A stretch of 64,000 bases of DNA, taken from positions 1 to 64,000 of IMG/VR virus record IMGVR_UViG_3300027896_000034; one strand, written 5' to 3'. Every line of letters starts with the position of its first letter. Position 1 is the first letter of the stretch. A model generated the notes under the pieces. It did not search any database. It was given only the letters and a program-made list of their open reading frames with translations, and was not told the origin of the DNA. Source of the DNA: a virus. Below, piece after piece: positions 17,897-26,532 of the stretch. The translations under genes were made by a program, and so were the position numbers.

Positions 17897-19045
17897 TTAA
17901 AAATCTCCTTGAGTGTAACTAGAGGTAGGATTTTTATAATATAAAGAATCATACTCGTTAGTTACGAAAACTCCTGTTTTATTTAAAGCGTCGGTTAATA
18001 TATTTAATTCTGTAACTTTCTTATTTTTTATGGAATCTTCAATAACTTTTCTTTTTTCAATTAATTCTGTTGAGTTTGGATTATCTAAAAATCTTGATAG
18101 AACTTCAAAACTAACTAATTTTAAATTTCTTGAAACTATATCTATATTTTCTACTACAGTTCTCATATATTTGTTCTGAATTTTACATGATTCTAAAGCA
18201 AGAATAGGTTTTTCTAATAGTACATTATTATATATTTCATTAATTCCACCACATTCTCCAACAAAATCTTCAATAAATTTTTCTATTGTTTTTGGACCTA
18301 TTCCTTTAATACCATCAACATTATCTCCTGGGTCTCCAATAATAGCCATAATCAGTGGAAGATATTCATCCGGATAATTCTTTGTATATTTAAGATAATG
18401 TTTTAAAACATTTCCTGATTTTATTAATTTTTTTCCAGATTGAGTTTTTGAGAATAAATAAGTATTTTTATTTATACATTGTAACATATCATGATCATTT
18501 GAATAAACTATATTTGCAGCATTAGTTTCATCTATCAATTTATTTCTAGTTAGATAATAAGGAACAAAATCAGCTTCTAAATTTTGTAATCTTATAACAT
18601 AAGTATCTGGTAATCTACTAGCTGCTTTTTCAATTAATAAGAAATTTTTCTGTAATACTTCAAAAAAGTAATCTCTCTTTTCTTTATCTAATCCATAAAG
18701 ATCATCTACTCTTCTAGAAATCTTATATTTTTTCCATATATTTGTATGAAAATAAGAATGACCAGATTCAAAAAATATATAAAAATTTATATCTATATGT
18801 CTACTAGCAGAATATACTTTATGAAAAGTTAGAAAAGAAATTAATGATGAAAATACAGAAGTATCTATAAATTTAGAATTTAAAGAATTTTCAATTATTC
18901 CTTCTATAGCATGTTTCATATAAGTTGTTTGAAGATTATTTTTAAGATCAAAAAATAAATTTAATTTTTTACATCCACTTTCAGATATTACCTCATCTAG
19001 AATAGCATAGTTTGGATAATAACTTAGTAAATTTTCATAACCCAT
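17897..19045 (-). CDS. FEN-family 5'-3' exonuclease / RNase H
   Basis: A 382-residue protein. Motif NIVYSNDHDMLQ carries acidic metal ligands, and GDPGDNVDGIKGIGPKTIEK is the helix-three-turn-helix DNA-binding element of flap nucleases. This family (T4 RNase H, T5 D15) removes RNA primers and flaps from the lagging strand. It belongs with the clamp, clamp loader and primase genes that follow. Confidence 0.85.
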   Translation of the reverse strand: MGYENLLSYYPNYAILDEVISESGCKKLNLFFDLKNNLQTTYMKHAIEGIIENSLNSKFIDTSVFSSLISFLTFHKVYSASRHIDINFYIFFESGHSYFHTNIWKKYKISRRVDDLYGLDKEKRDYFFEVLQKNFLLIEKAASRLPDTYVIRLQNLEADFVPYYLTRNKLIDETNAANIVYSNDHDMLQCINKNTYLFSKTQSGKKLIKSGNVLKHYLKYTKNYPDEYLPLIMAIIGDPGDNVDGIKGIGPKTIEKFIEDFVGECGGINEIYNNVLLEKPILALESCKIQNKYMRTVVENIDIVSRNLKLVSFEVLSRFLDNPNSTELIEKRKVIEDSIKNKKVTELNILTDALNKTGVFVTNEYDSLYYKNPTSSYTQGDF

Positions 19046-19226
19046 TTTTTATTTTATCCTCTATTTTTTTTAGTATATCTTTTTCAGTAAGTCTATCTTT
19101 AATCATAACTATAACCAAAACAATGGAATATATAGCCCAAAATCCAGTTGAAAATGTATCAATCCCTATCTTATTTAAAACTATACCAAGTAATATCCAA
19201 AAAAATAAGTATAATAAAGTAAACAT
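19035..19226 (-). CDS. Small membrane protein
   Basis: A 63-residue protein with two hydrophobic helices (LLYLFFWILLGIVL and FWAIYSIVLVIVM) and a charged C-terminal tail. It overlaps the exonuclease start by 11 bases. Function unknown. Confidence 0.6.
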   Translation of the reverse strand: MFTLLYLFFWILLGIVLNKIGIDTFSTGFWAIYSIVLVIVMIKDRLTEKDILKKIEDKIKNGL

Positions 19227-19227
19227 T

Positions 19228-19554
19228 TTATTTTTTTTGATCTATTCTTTCTTGAATTAATCCTTCAAGTAAAAATAAATAATTAATGTTATCATTAATT
19301 TTTTCATCTAATATTTCTTTAGAAGGTAGTTTTTGATCAGCTTCATTAATTATATCAATAATAGAAACTAAATGCTTAGTCCACATTCCCAATAAAGCTT
19401 TTTCTGGCGTAATATTTTCTAAAGTAGCTGCTCTTTTAAAATTATAAAGTTTATCACCACCTCTAGAATACTCAGCATCTTTTGGACCAAGCATTAATTT
19501 AGAACAACTTTCAAATCTATTATTAACAAGCTCCCTGAATTTAGATAACTCCAT
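19228..19554 (-). CDS. Conserved phage protein, DUF1599-like pattern
   Basis: A 108-residue helical protein. The order GPKDAEYSRGGDKLYNFKRA, then GMWTKHLVSIIDI, then EKINDNINYLFLLEGLI matches a family widespread in phages and similar to nucleotide-modification-associated domains. Biochemical function is not known to me. It is coupled to the sliding-clamp-like gene. Confidence 0.6.
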   Translation of the reverse strand: MELSKFRELVNNRFESCSKLMLGPKDAEYSRGGDKLYNFKRAATLENITPEKALLGMWTKHLVSIIDIINEADQKLPSKEILDEKINDNINYLFLLEGLIQERIDQKK

Positions 19555-19557
19555 ATT

Positions 19558-20295
19558 TTACTCCAATTCTTCTTCATTAAAAACTAATTTACCTCTTGTA
19601 TACAAGTTAATATTTATATCTGAAATTGTAGTTGAAAATCTACTCAAAACTCTATCCTCTCCATTTCTAAACATTTCAAATAAAATATCCCCATCATGAT
19701 CTATAATAAAAGGAATAGAAATTAAATTAGTTTTACAAACTATTTCTTGTTCAGTTCTTATATCACTAATAAAACTAGAATCTAAATCCTTAGATACAGT
19801 TGTAGTTGTTAAAGATGCTTCATTCCCAGTAAAAGCAACTTGAACATTTTCAACATGAAATCCCATAGTTACAACTTTAATTCTCTCAGAAATAATTGGA
19901 ATTATTGGAGTGCTAAGTATTAAATCTTCTCTATTAGTTGACATAACATTATTTAAATCTTCAGCAGAAATAAATTTATTATCTATAAAATCTTTATCTG
20001 GAACTTTAATTGTTAAAGATGAATACATATCTGAAAATTGAAAAGTTGTAGTATTATTTTCAATAGAGACATTTTGACCAATAAAAATTCTAAATAAATC
20101 AAGTTTTTCCTTTAGGTGAGATATTGGAACATTTAAATTTCCAATAACTGAATTTAAATCTACTTCAAAAACAACCAATTCATTATTTGTTTTTTGTCTA
20201 ATAACTCCTTCCCTAATATCAACATCATTACATAAATCTTTAAAAATTGAAATACATCTCATAAATTCGCTAAATTTCGTTAAATCTAAATTCAT
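19558..20295 (-). CDS. Sliding clamp-like protein (gp45 type)
   Basis: A 245-residue protein made of alternating strands and short helices with the two-domain rhythm of T4 gp45/PCNA clamps: F-x-x-x-M-x-x-I-x-I-F-K-D-L helix, paired strands and a central FQFSDMYSSLTIKVPD segment. The assignment rests mainly on pattern and on its place beside the clamp loader and primase genes. It would tether the polymerase to DNA. Confidence 0.6.
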   Translation of the reverse strand: MNLDLTKFSEFMRCISIFKDLCNDVDIREGVIRQKTNNELVVFEVDLNSVIGNLNVPISHLKEKLDLFRIFIGQNVSIENNTTTFQFSDMYSSLTIKVPDKDFIDNKFISAEDLNNVMSTNREDLILSTPIIPIISERIKVVTMGFHVENVQVAFTGNEASLTTTTVSKDLDSSFISDIRTEQEIVCKTNLISIPFIIDHDGDILFEMFRNGEDRVLSRFSTTISDININLYTRGKLVFNEEELE

Positions 20296-20702
20296 TCTTC
20301 ATTCTCCTTTATTTTTTTTATAAACGTTACATATGAAAATTTATCTTCTTTTACTTCTTTAAAACTTACATAATCTAAATTTATAAAACACTCTTCCATA
20401 ATTTTTAAAACATCCATAACTTTTTCAGATGGATGTTTTTTATCTTCTGAGTCTACTTTCTTTAAAGAAAAAGGAACAGAAAATATTATTATAATTGAAT
20501 CTTCTCCTTCAAATTCACAATTAAATAAACACATATTAAAATTAAACATTTTATGTATTTTATTTAATGATGTTGCTTTACATAACAATGAGTAATAATC
20601 TATATCTTCTATATCCTTTATTTGAACTTTATCTCCTGATTCAATAGTCTCGTTGTAAATATTTCTAATCCTCTCAATGTGAGATAACTTAGAAGATGTC
20701 AT
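20292..20702 (-). CDS. Unknown protein in replication block
   Basis: A 136-residue protein lying between primase and clamp genes, overlapping the latter by 4 bases. It shows an alpha/beta pattern (MCLFNCEFEGEDSIIIIFSV), but no motif is recognised. A small replication factor is the likely class; inferred from context. Confidence 0.55.
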   Translation of the reverse strand: MTSSKLSHIERIRNIYNETIESGDKVQIKDIEDIDYYSLLCKATSLNKIHKMFNFNMCLFNCEFEGEDSIIIIFSVPFSLKKVDSEDKKHPSEKVMDVLKIMEECFINLDYVSFKEVKEDKFSYVTFIKKIKENEE

Positions 20703-20719
20703 TATTTGGATTCTCCTTT

Positions 20720-21703
20720 TTAAATTATAAATTTTTCTATAGAAGCAGGAACATCAGCAAAATCTTTTCCTCTTCTATTATAATATACTGTTAAAGAATC
20801 AATTATATGATTATTGAATCTTTTTAATTTCTTATAATAATCTAAACTTATACCATTATCTGAAATAACATGAACATTTAATCTAAAAATATTTTCATAA
20901 AAAACTACACTTTTGCAAAGTGAATCATAAAAAGTAGATAAACCTGCAGCATATAATTTTACTTTATCTCGTAAATTAATGGAATCAAATATATGTTCTA
21001 GAACTACATCAAATATTCCCTCCCCAAGAATTACAATATTCGAATTATAATCAGGTCCAAATACTTTATAATAATCAGTAAATACAGGATTATAAATATT
21101 AAATTTATAATGTCTAAAACTTGATTCTATATCTATATTTCTAAAAACTATAATTGAATTATGTTCAGTTGTAAAACCAATAAAATTAGAATGTAAATAT
21201 TCTTTAATCTTAAAAAGTTTTGGATCTATTGGAATATTATTAATATCAAAAAAAGAGTTTACATCAAAAATTAATCCTTTTATATTATTTAAATTCATCT
21301 GATTAAATCTTAATCTCTTTTTAAGATATAATGATTTTAACTTAAATTTATCTTCATTTATTTCTGGAAATTTTAATTCTATTTGATTATGATTATATTT
21401 AGAAACTTTAATTACTGTTTGTGGTAATTTTGAAATTTCATTTTTATCTACATATTTTTCAGAAGTATCATTACCAGATATCTTCTCAAAAAGTTTTGAA
21501 ATTATTCCACTTTTATTACATCCTGCATGAAAACAATGAAAAATTGGTGCATCTAAAGCTATATAAAAATGATAGTGATCTTTTTTGGTATTATATTCAC
21601 ACCAAGGACAACTGGTAATTATATTCTTTCCAGTTATTTTTGGTTCAACTCCTAAATTATCTCTTAAATAATTTAGAAAAGAATCTTGATAAATTCCTAT
21701 CAT
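20720..21703 (-). CDS. DnaG-type DNA primase
   Basis: A 327-residue protein. The N-terminus holds a zinc ribbon, CPWCEY ... HFYIALDAPIFHCFHAGCNK, as in CHC2-type primases. Later segments VILGEGIFDVVLEH and VHVISDNG are the Toprim Glu and Asp motifs. It should lay RNA primers for lagging-strand synthesis. No helicase domain is fused. Confidence 0.82.
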   Translation of the reverse strand: MIGIYQDSFLNYLRDNLGVEPKITGKNIITSCPWCEYNTKKDHYHFYIALDAPIFHCFHAGCNKSGIISKLFEKISGNDTSEKYVDKNEISKLPQTVIKVSKYNHNQIELKFPEINEDKFKLKSLYLKKRLRFNQMNLNNIKGLIFDVNSFFDINNIPIDPKLFKIKEYLHSNFIGFTTEHNSIIVFRNIDIESSFRHYKFNIYNPVFTDYYKVFGPDYNSNIVILGEGIFDVVLEHIFDSINLRDKVKLYAAGLSTFYDSLCKSVVFYENIFRLNVHVISDNGISLDYYKKLKRFNNHIIDSLTVYYNRRGKDFADVPASIEKFII

Positions 21704-22050
21704 TAAACATCTCCTACTATTGCGTCAACCCAATCTGCGAATCCTTTTCCTTTACACTTACTACATCTAATCCCAAAAAGATATCCATACCCTTTACAAT
21801 TTTTACATATATAAAAAGGATATGATAATTTTAAATCAAATTTTTCTACTCCACTTCCTTTACATATATTACAATAATCTTCTTGAGTTCCTTGTAAATT
21901 TGGATATTTATAATGATTTAATCCAGTTCCTTTACATTTTTTACATCCTTGTAATTGTTCTACATTTCCAGCTTTAAATTGTTTTGAAATAAATTTTTTA
22001 AAATCATCAAATCTTGAAGATGGTTCCTCTCCATAATAGACTTCACTCAT
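21703..22050 (-). CDS. DnaJ-type zinc-finger protein, DW family member
   Basis: A 115-residue protein with four CxxCxGxG-type repeats (CKKCKGTG, CNICKGSG, CKNCKGYG, CSKCKGKG), as in the central domain of DnaJ but without a J-domain. It ends in FADWVDAIVGDV. The DW-x-x-I-x-G ending recurs in three tandem paralogues at 30020-30792. Located between clamp loader and primase. Confidence 0.7.
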   Translation of the reverse strand: MSEVYYGEEPSSRFDDFKKFISKQFKAGNVEQLQGCKKCKGTGLNHYKYPNLQGTQEDYCNICKGSGVEKFDLKLSYPFYICKNCKGYGYLFGIRCSKCKGKGFADWVDAIVGDV

Positions 22051-23030
22051 TTTTTTCCTACCATTTGATTATATTGTTTCATTGTTTTTATCATATCAAA
22101 TATCATTGCTGAGAAATGCAAATTTGGTAATAAACAATCTTTATGAGAATTAGCATATTTATTAATAACTATCTTAGCTTGAATTGGAACATCTTTATTA
22201 AAAAACAAATCAGAATATATTGCTCTAAAATCTAGATCAATTTCATTTAGATATTTTACTATATTAGATAAGTTTGAACTTATTTTATGATCTTCATTAT
22301 TTTTTATAAAATTTATAATTTCTAATGCGTTTCCTATAACTATTTTTTCATTAGTTAAAACTGAATCTTTATTTACTCTTAAAGAACCAGTCATTGAATT
22401 CTTTTGTAAACATTGAACTATCTTTCTAATATCAGGATACAAATTTCCTACAACATATTTTAACTGTTGTTCATCAAATTTAACATTTTCAGTATTTAAA
22501 ATTTTAGAACAATAAGATTCTACAAATTCTACTGGCATCCTTTTAAATTCATATGGTTGTGTTCTACTGACTATTGCATCGGGTATTTTAGAAACATAAT
22601 TACATGTAAAAATAAATCTTGCATATTTTTCAAATTTTTCAATAGTTCCCCTTAAAGAATGAGCAGCTTCATCTGTAAGATAATCTGCTTCATCAATAAA
22701 TATTATTTTTTGTTTATCAGGATTAGCTGGAGGGATTTTAAAATATGGTTCTATAATATCATTTACAAATGATATTCCTCTAGTTGACTTACTACTTCCA
22801 TTTATTGTTAAACAATTATCTTTTGGATTTTGTAATACTCCATTCTTAGATGTTAAAATTCTTGCAATACAAGATTTTCCAGAACCAGGAGGTCCATAAA
22901 ATAAAAGATTATTTACTTCTTGGTTTTTAATACAAATTACAAAATCTTCCCTATATTCATTTGGAAGAATCATATCTTCTAATTTATTAGGTCGATATTT
23001 TTCTACCCACAGACTGTTCAATATTTCCAC
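22047..23030 (-). CDS. Clamp-loader large subunit (gp44/RFC-like AAA+)
   Basis: A 327-residue protein. Start SLWVEKYRPNKLEDMILP is the RFC-type signature, followed by Walker A FYGPPGSGKS, Walker B IIFIDEADYL, and sensor FTCNYVSKIPDAIVSRTQP with the arginine finger SRT. It opens the sliding clamp on primed DNA. A separate gp62-like partner is not recognised nearby. Confidence 0.87.
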   Translation of the reverse strand: MEILNSLWVEKYRPNKLEDMILPNEYREDFVICIKNQEVNNLLFYGPPGSGKSCIARILTSKNGVLQNPKDNCLTINGSSKSTRGISFVNDIIEPYFKIPPANPDKQKIIFIDEADYLTDEAAHSLRGTIEKFEKYARFIFTCNYVSKIPDAIVSRTQPYEFKRMPVEFVESYCSKILNTENVKFDEQQLKYVVGNLYPDIRKIVQCLQKNSMTGSLRVNKDSVLTNEKIVIGNALEIINFIKNNEDHKISSNLSNIVKYLNEIDLDFRAIYSDLFFNKDVPIQAKIVINKYANSHKDCLLPNLHFSAMIFDMIKTMKQYNQMVGKK

Positions 23031-23211
23031 TATTCTCTCCTTCTTTATTACATTCTAAACATCCAAAAACTGGATTAATAATTTCTCCACATATATTGCA
23101 TGAATAAATTGCTACTGGTGATTTACCACTCAGTAAATTATTTCTAAAAAAATTTCTTTCATCTTCATCATTATGAATATTATTTATTTTTCTCCATTCA
23201 CTAATTTTCAT
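22987..23211 (-). CDS. Small zinc-ribbon protein
   Basis: A 74-residue protein with two CxxC knuckles, CNICGE and CLEC. It overlaps the clamp-loader start by 44 bases, an unusually long overlap here. It might be a zinc adaptor for the loader; inferred only from position. Confidence 0.5.
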   Translation of the reverse strand: MKISEWRKINNIHNDEDERNFFRNNLLSGKSPVAIYSCNICGEIINPVFGCLECNKEGENSGNIEQSVGRKIST

Positions 23212-23226
23212 TATTTATATGTTCTC

Positions 23227-23625
23227 CTAACATTTATATCCATCTGCTTGCATTAAAAAATGTTTTTCAGATTGATATTTTACAAAATCTTTAATAACTT
23301 TCTCAGCTTTTTTGCTTTCAAATAACTCAAAAGCTTGATCTCCATCTAAATAATTTCCAGTATCATCAAATATAAATGCTTCTGTAACAAATATTTTAAA
23401 ACCTTTAATCTCATTTAAAGTTAGAGCAATAATTACAGCATCTTCTATTCTACTTGAAACATGAAAAGAAATAGAAATATCTTTTCTTTTTTGATTTATT
23501 ATAATTATTGAATCTTGTGTTGCTATCATATATTCATTATTATCTTCATCTAATTCTTTTTCATTTACTATTTCAATATTTATTTTTTGTAGTTTATCAG
23601 TAACTAAATCTTTTATTTTATTCAT
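23227..23625 (-). CDS. Unknown protein
   Basis: A 132-residue alpha/beta protein (strands DSIIIINQKRKDISISF and AVIIALTLN). No family recognised. It overlaps the next gene by 8 bases and shares the operon with the clamp loader. Confidence 0.55.
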   Translation of the reverse strand: MNKIKDLVTDKLQKINIEIVNEKELDEDNNEYMIATQDSIIIINQKRKDISISFHVSSRIEDAVIIALTLNEIKGFKIFVTEAFIFDDTGNYLDGDQAFELFESKKAEKVIKDFVKYQSEKHFLMQADGYKC

Positions 23626-23896
23626 GATAATTTTCCATTAATTTATTTAGTTCTTCTGATAGATACATAAAAATCTTATCCACTTCTTTAATTTTCTTTA
23701 CTTTTATTTTTATTCCCAACTGAACTCTCATATTATTTAGAAACTTATTTATAGATATTTCTGTTAAATCAGCTTCTGTTTTTGGTTCATTATCTTTTAC
23801 CATTGGACATTTTCCACGAACTGGTGGATGATAAGTTCCGCATTCTGCACAAAGAGAAAAAGACGGTGCTAAACCATGACCAGGACCCATAACCAA
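23618..23896 (-). CDS. Small zinc-finger protein
   Basis: A 92-residue protein. The N-terminal CAECGTYHPPVRGKCPM is a Cys/His knuckle found in several phage proteins, followed by a helical tail. It is the first gene downstream of a strong terminator at 23953-23992, so it heads the replication operon. Confidence 0.6.
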   Translation of the reverse strand: MVMGPGHGLAPSFSLCAECGTYHPPVRGKCPMVKDNEPKTEADLTEISINKFLNNMRVQLGIKIKVKKIKEVDKIFMYLSEELNKLMENYHE

Positions 23897-23919
23897 TAAC
23901 CTCCTCTAAATTTTTAATA

Positions 23920-23926
23920 TGTTCTA
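23920..23926 (-). promoter_or_regulatory. TAGAACA motif heading replication operon
   Basis: Between the terminator and the 92-residue gene the minus strand reads AACTAGAACATATT, about 25 bases before the start codon and followed by AGAGGAGG. It matches the recurring TAGAACAA motif. Promoter role is inferred from position after a terminator. Confidence 0.35.
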
Positions 23927-23952
23927 GTTATTATAAAAAAAATCTAAACAAA

Positions 23953-23992
23953 AAAAATAATGGGGAAATCTAACCATTCCCCCATTATTTTT
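23953..23992 (-). terminator. Rho-independent terminator
   Basis: A perfect 13-bp stem (AAAAATAATGGGG at 23953-23965 pairing with 23980-23992) with a 14-base loop. On the minus strand it ends in a run of T. It closes the operon that begins upstream around 24-31 kb and separates it from the replication genes. Confidence 0.8.
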
Positions 23993-24004
23993 AGAACAAT
24001 TTAT

Positions 24005-24211
24005 TTATATCTCTCTTCCTTCTTTATAAGCTTTTCCTTTTCCCATTCTCCATTTAGAAGCTTGTCTTGCTAAACTAGTAAATGCAGATCCTTTTATATC
24101 ACCTTTTCTACGGTGAATATGCGGAATATGATTTCCCAAATCTACTTTTTGACAAGCTTTTTTAAATACTTCGTCAGTTCTACTAAACTCTAAATTTGTA
24201 ACTACTGCCAT
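24005..24211 (-). CDS. Small basic unknown protein
   Basis: A 68-residue protein. Its C-terminus TSLARQASKWRMGKGKAYKEG matches a basic tail pattern I associate with small proteins of many phages. Function unknown. It is the last gene before the terminator. Confidence 0.6.
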   Translation of the reverse strand: MAVVTNLEFSRTDEVFKKACQKVDLGNHIPHIHRRKGDIKGSAFTSLARQASKWRMGKGKAYKEGREI

Positions 24212-24226
24212 TTTTCACTATTCTCC

Positions 24227-24766
24227 TTATTTCATATGTCTTTTTCTTGTTTTATTAGGACCAAAAATAACCATTCCAAAATGAAGCAACTTCTTTCCAT
24301 CAATATTTATATCATGCCATCTTTCATTCAACTCTTCATAGGAAAGAAATGTTCTAAGAGTTGATGAAGGATCTTGAAAGTAAATTTTTTTATCATCATA
24401 ACCAATAGGAATTACATAATGTCCATTAGCCCATGATCTTGAGTATTTAAAATTTTGTGATTTTCCACTATAAGCTTGAATTGTAATAATAACAGGACAA
24501 TGACGATCTATATATTTTTTCAAATCATCAATTGACATATTAGTAAAAGTTTTATATTTAACTCCAAACTTTTTAGAAACTCTTTTCAAACCCTTTATAT
24601 AAGTTCCATCTTTAGTGGTCCCTGCTATTTTAAAAATTTTATCTTCTAGATCAATAAAACCAAAAAATGTAAGAACAGATTCCATACAAGCAGAACCACA
24701 ATCATAACTATATTTTTGCATCTTTGATGGAAAAGTCATTTCTACATAATTATTTCCATTACTCAT
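24227..24766 (-). CDS. C39-like cysteine peptidase
   Basis: A 179-residue protein. KYSYDCGSACMESVLTFFG carries the active Cys with the preceding Gln/Asp-type context, ANGHYVIPIGYDD the catalytic His, and YFQDPSS the Asp/Asn. This layout is that of C39 bacteriocin-processing peptidases. It has no signal peptide or transporter domain. Role in the phage unknown; processing of a phage or host peptide is possible. Confidence 0.72.
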   Translation of the reverse strand: MSNGNNYVEMTFPSKMQKYSYDCGSACMESVLTFFGFIDLEDKIFKIAGTTKDGTYIKGLKRVSKKFGVKYKTFTNMSIDDLKKYIDRHCPVIITIQAYSGKSQNFKYSRSWANGHYVIPIGYDDKKIYFQDPSSTLRTFLSYEELNERWHDINIDGKKLLHFGMVIFGPNKTRKRHMK

Positions 24767-24784
24767 AATTAATTTCCTTCTTTT

Positions 24785-25135
24785 TTAATAAACACTTACT
24801 ATTTCTTTTAGAATTTTTTCTCTATATTTAGGATCAAATTCCTCTATGGATTTTGATTCTAAATACCAAGTACTGTTTCCCCAATGTACCATTTTAAAAA
24901 CAATTTTACAATAAATACAAACTAAATCATTTTTTTCATATACATCTAGATGTTTATAAAATCCTTCCTTTTTATGACAGTATGGACAACGTAAAAATAC
25001 TAAATTCATATTACCATCAAACCATAAATCTTCATACTCTATACAAAAGTTTTTTGGTTTAGTTTCTTTAATTGTATCTGATGTTAAAGAAAAAACATCT
25101 ACTATATCATTTTCTAGGTGCTCATGTAAAATCAT
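24785..25135 (-). CDS. Zinc-ribbon protein
   Basis: A 116-residue protein with two CxxC pairs (CPYCHKKEG and CIYCKIVF) about 28 residues apart, forming a probable zinc ribbon. No enzyme domain is seen. Lies just downstream of tRNA-Gln. Confidence 0.55.
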   Translation of the reverse strand: MILHEHLENDIVDVFSLTSDTIKETKPKNFCIEYEDLWFDGNMNLVFLRCPYCHKKEGFYKHLDVYEKNDLVCIYCKIVFKMVHWGNSTWYLESKSIEEFDPKYREKILKEIVSVY

Positions 25136-25152
25136 ATTTTAACCTTTTCATG

Positions 25153-25230
25153 TGGTTCACTCGGAAGGCTTCGAACCTCCAAAAATCGTGCTTCAAAGGC
25201 ACGTGACTTTACCAGTTCGTCTACGAGTGA
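25153..25230 (-). tRNA. tRNA-Gln (UUG)
   Basis: Minus-strand cloverleaf with acceptor pair TCACTCG/CGAGTGA, anticodon loop CTTTGAA (anticodon TTG), T-loop TTCGAAG, and encoded CCA. It stands alone, 30 kb from the main tRNA array, beside the prepilin gene. Confidence 0.9.
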
Positions 25231-25235
25231 TTAGA

Positions 25236-25577
25236 TCATTCAAAATGGTAATCATAATATCCTTGTTTATGCTTATATACTTTAACTGAGTTATATTTTA
25301 TTCTACAATTACCAAGATCAACTGGAGCATAAGTATACATACCATCAGATGTATAAAAAGTAATAGAATTATTCTCTTTATTGGTATCTACTTTAGTTAT
25401 ATTAGTAAGTATCTGAATTAATTCTGGAGCATATTGCGCATACTCACTATTTGTGGTTTGATGGCGTCCACGATTTTTATAAGACGTATACTGCGGAATT
25501 GCTATAGCTGCTAGGATACCAATAATCATTATAACTATCATCATTTCTATTAATGTAAAACCTTTTTTATTTTTCAT
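25236..25577 (-). CDS. Type IV prepilin-like protein
   Basis: A 113-residue protein with a textbook class III signal: basic leader MKNKKG, then [20 protein letters not shown], including Glu at position 5 after the cleavage Gly. [12 protein letters not shown] follows as in PilA, GspG and related pilins. The mature domain is short (about 75 residues) with one Cys in LGNCRIKY. Host prepilin peptidase would be needed, since none is encoded here. Phage-encoded pilins are unusual; it lies 5 bases from a tRNA gene. Confidence 0.85.
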   Translation of the reverse strand: MKNKKGFTLIEMMIVIMIIGILAAIAIPQYTSYKNRGRHQTTNSEYAQYAPELIQILTNITKVDTNKENNSITFYTSDGMYTYAPVDLGNCRIKYNSVKVYKHKQGYYDYHFE

Positions 25578-25607
25578 AATTCTCTAATTTCTCCTTTAAT
25601 TATTTCA

Positions 25608-26054
25608 TTACCAAGATTTAAAATTTAATTGATCTCTTTTTTTCATTATTAATTTTCCAAGAATATTCTTACCATTTCCTGTTTTTAAATCAACCCCCCA
25701 GAAAGTATCACCCCATCTATTTCCTTCTTGTATAATTTGATCTTTTGTTTCCAATAATTTTGTTTTAAAAGGTTCTTGATTGAATTTTTGATCTATAAGA
25801 ATCTTCATTACCTTTATTTTTTGTTCATCCCAAACGTTCCTATCAACTTCAATTTTTTTAGATTCTATTTTTATCAATCCTGGTTTTATAGTATCTCTAC
25901 AGAATTTCTTCCAAACTGAGTCTTTACTTTTTGCAGATTGATAAGCATGTTCAACACTTATATATTCTACCCCTTCAAAAATAACTTTACATGGATAAAA
26001 ATTACTTAACCACCTATATTCATTTTGAAATTCTTTTATCATATTATTTCTCAA
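25608..26054 (-). CDS. NADAR-family protein (YbiA-like)
   Basis: A 148-residue protein. FQNEYRWLSNFYPCKVIF, YISVEHAYQSAKS and GNRWGDTFWGVDLKTGNGKN are the three signature blocks of NADAR/DUF1768 proteins. The family breaks N-glycosidic bonds linked to ADP-ribose, and some members remove ADP-ribose from DNA guanine. In a phage this could counter NAD-based host defence; that is inference. The start may be TTG at 26054 or ATG at 26042. Confidence 0.85.
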   Translation of the reverse strand: MRNNMIKEFQNEYRWLSNFYPCKVIFEGVEYISVEHAYQSAKSKDSVWKKFCRDTIKPGLIKIESKKIEVDRNVWDEQKIKVMKILIDQKFNQEPFKTKLLETKDQIIQEGNRWGDTFWGVDLKTGNGKNILGKLIMKKRDQLNFKSW

Positions 26055-26275
26055 GCTAAAGGAAATTCTTTTTCCATTAATTCATTATGAAACTTTTTAA
26101 ATTCTTTATCATATTTACTTGTTAATTTTTTCTCTGTATTCATAAATATAGATGGTTGTATCATACTTTCTTTTAATTCCTCAAAACAATCGTTACAAAT
26201 ATAACCATAGATTGAAGAATATCTATCACATAAGATACATTCACAACCCTTTCTTCCACATTGCATCACGCTCAT
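26051..26275 (-). CDS. Small zinc-binding protein
   Basis: A 74-residue protein. CGRKGCECILCDRYSSIYGYICNDCFEEL holds six Cys in a compact metal site, a pattern common in small phage proteins. The rest is a charged helix. It overlaps the NADAR gene by 4 bases. Confidence 0.6.
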   Translation of the reverse strand: MSVMQCGRKGCECILCDRYSSIYGYICNDCFEELKESMIQPSIFMNTEKKLTSKYDKEFKKFHNELMEKEFPLA

Positions 26276-26532
26276 TTTTTGATATCCTCAAAAATTGTCA
26301 TTGATTTATCCAACTCAAAAATTATTATTGGTTTATTCCAATAATACCTTTTACTTCTATGAATCCCATCAAAACCATTTATTGTACAAGACCCAGTATG
26401 ATTACCTTTTATACTTCTTAACTGTATTAGAAAATAATCATCAACAATAGATTCAACAATCATTATTCTTTTTTCAAATGAATCCCATATTCTGTCTTTT
26501 TCTTTTATTCCTTTGAAATATTTAAAAGACAT
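26272..26532 (-). CDS. Unknown small protein
   Basis: An 86-residue protein with a strand-rich centre (DYFLIQLRSIKGNHTG). No domain recognised. It overlaps both neighbours, so it is part of the same translational unit. Confidence 0.5.
   Translation of the reverse strand: MSFKYFKGIKEKDRIWDSFEKRIMIVESIVDDYFLIQLRSIKGNHTGSCTINGFDGIHRSKRYYWNKPIIIFELDKSMTIFEDIKK

Noticed and set aside
25236-25577. The prepilin as proof of bacterial chromosome sequence.
   Set aside because: It is surrounded on both sides by phage replication and small phage genes in one operon, so host DNA is unlikely here.
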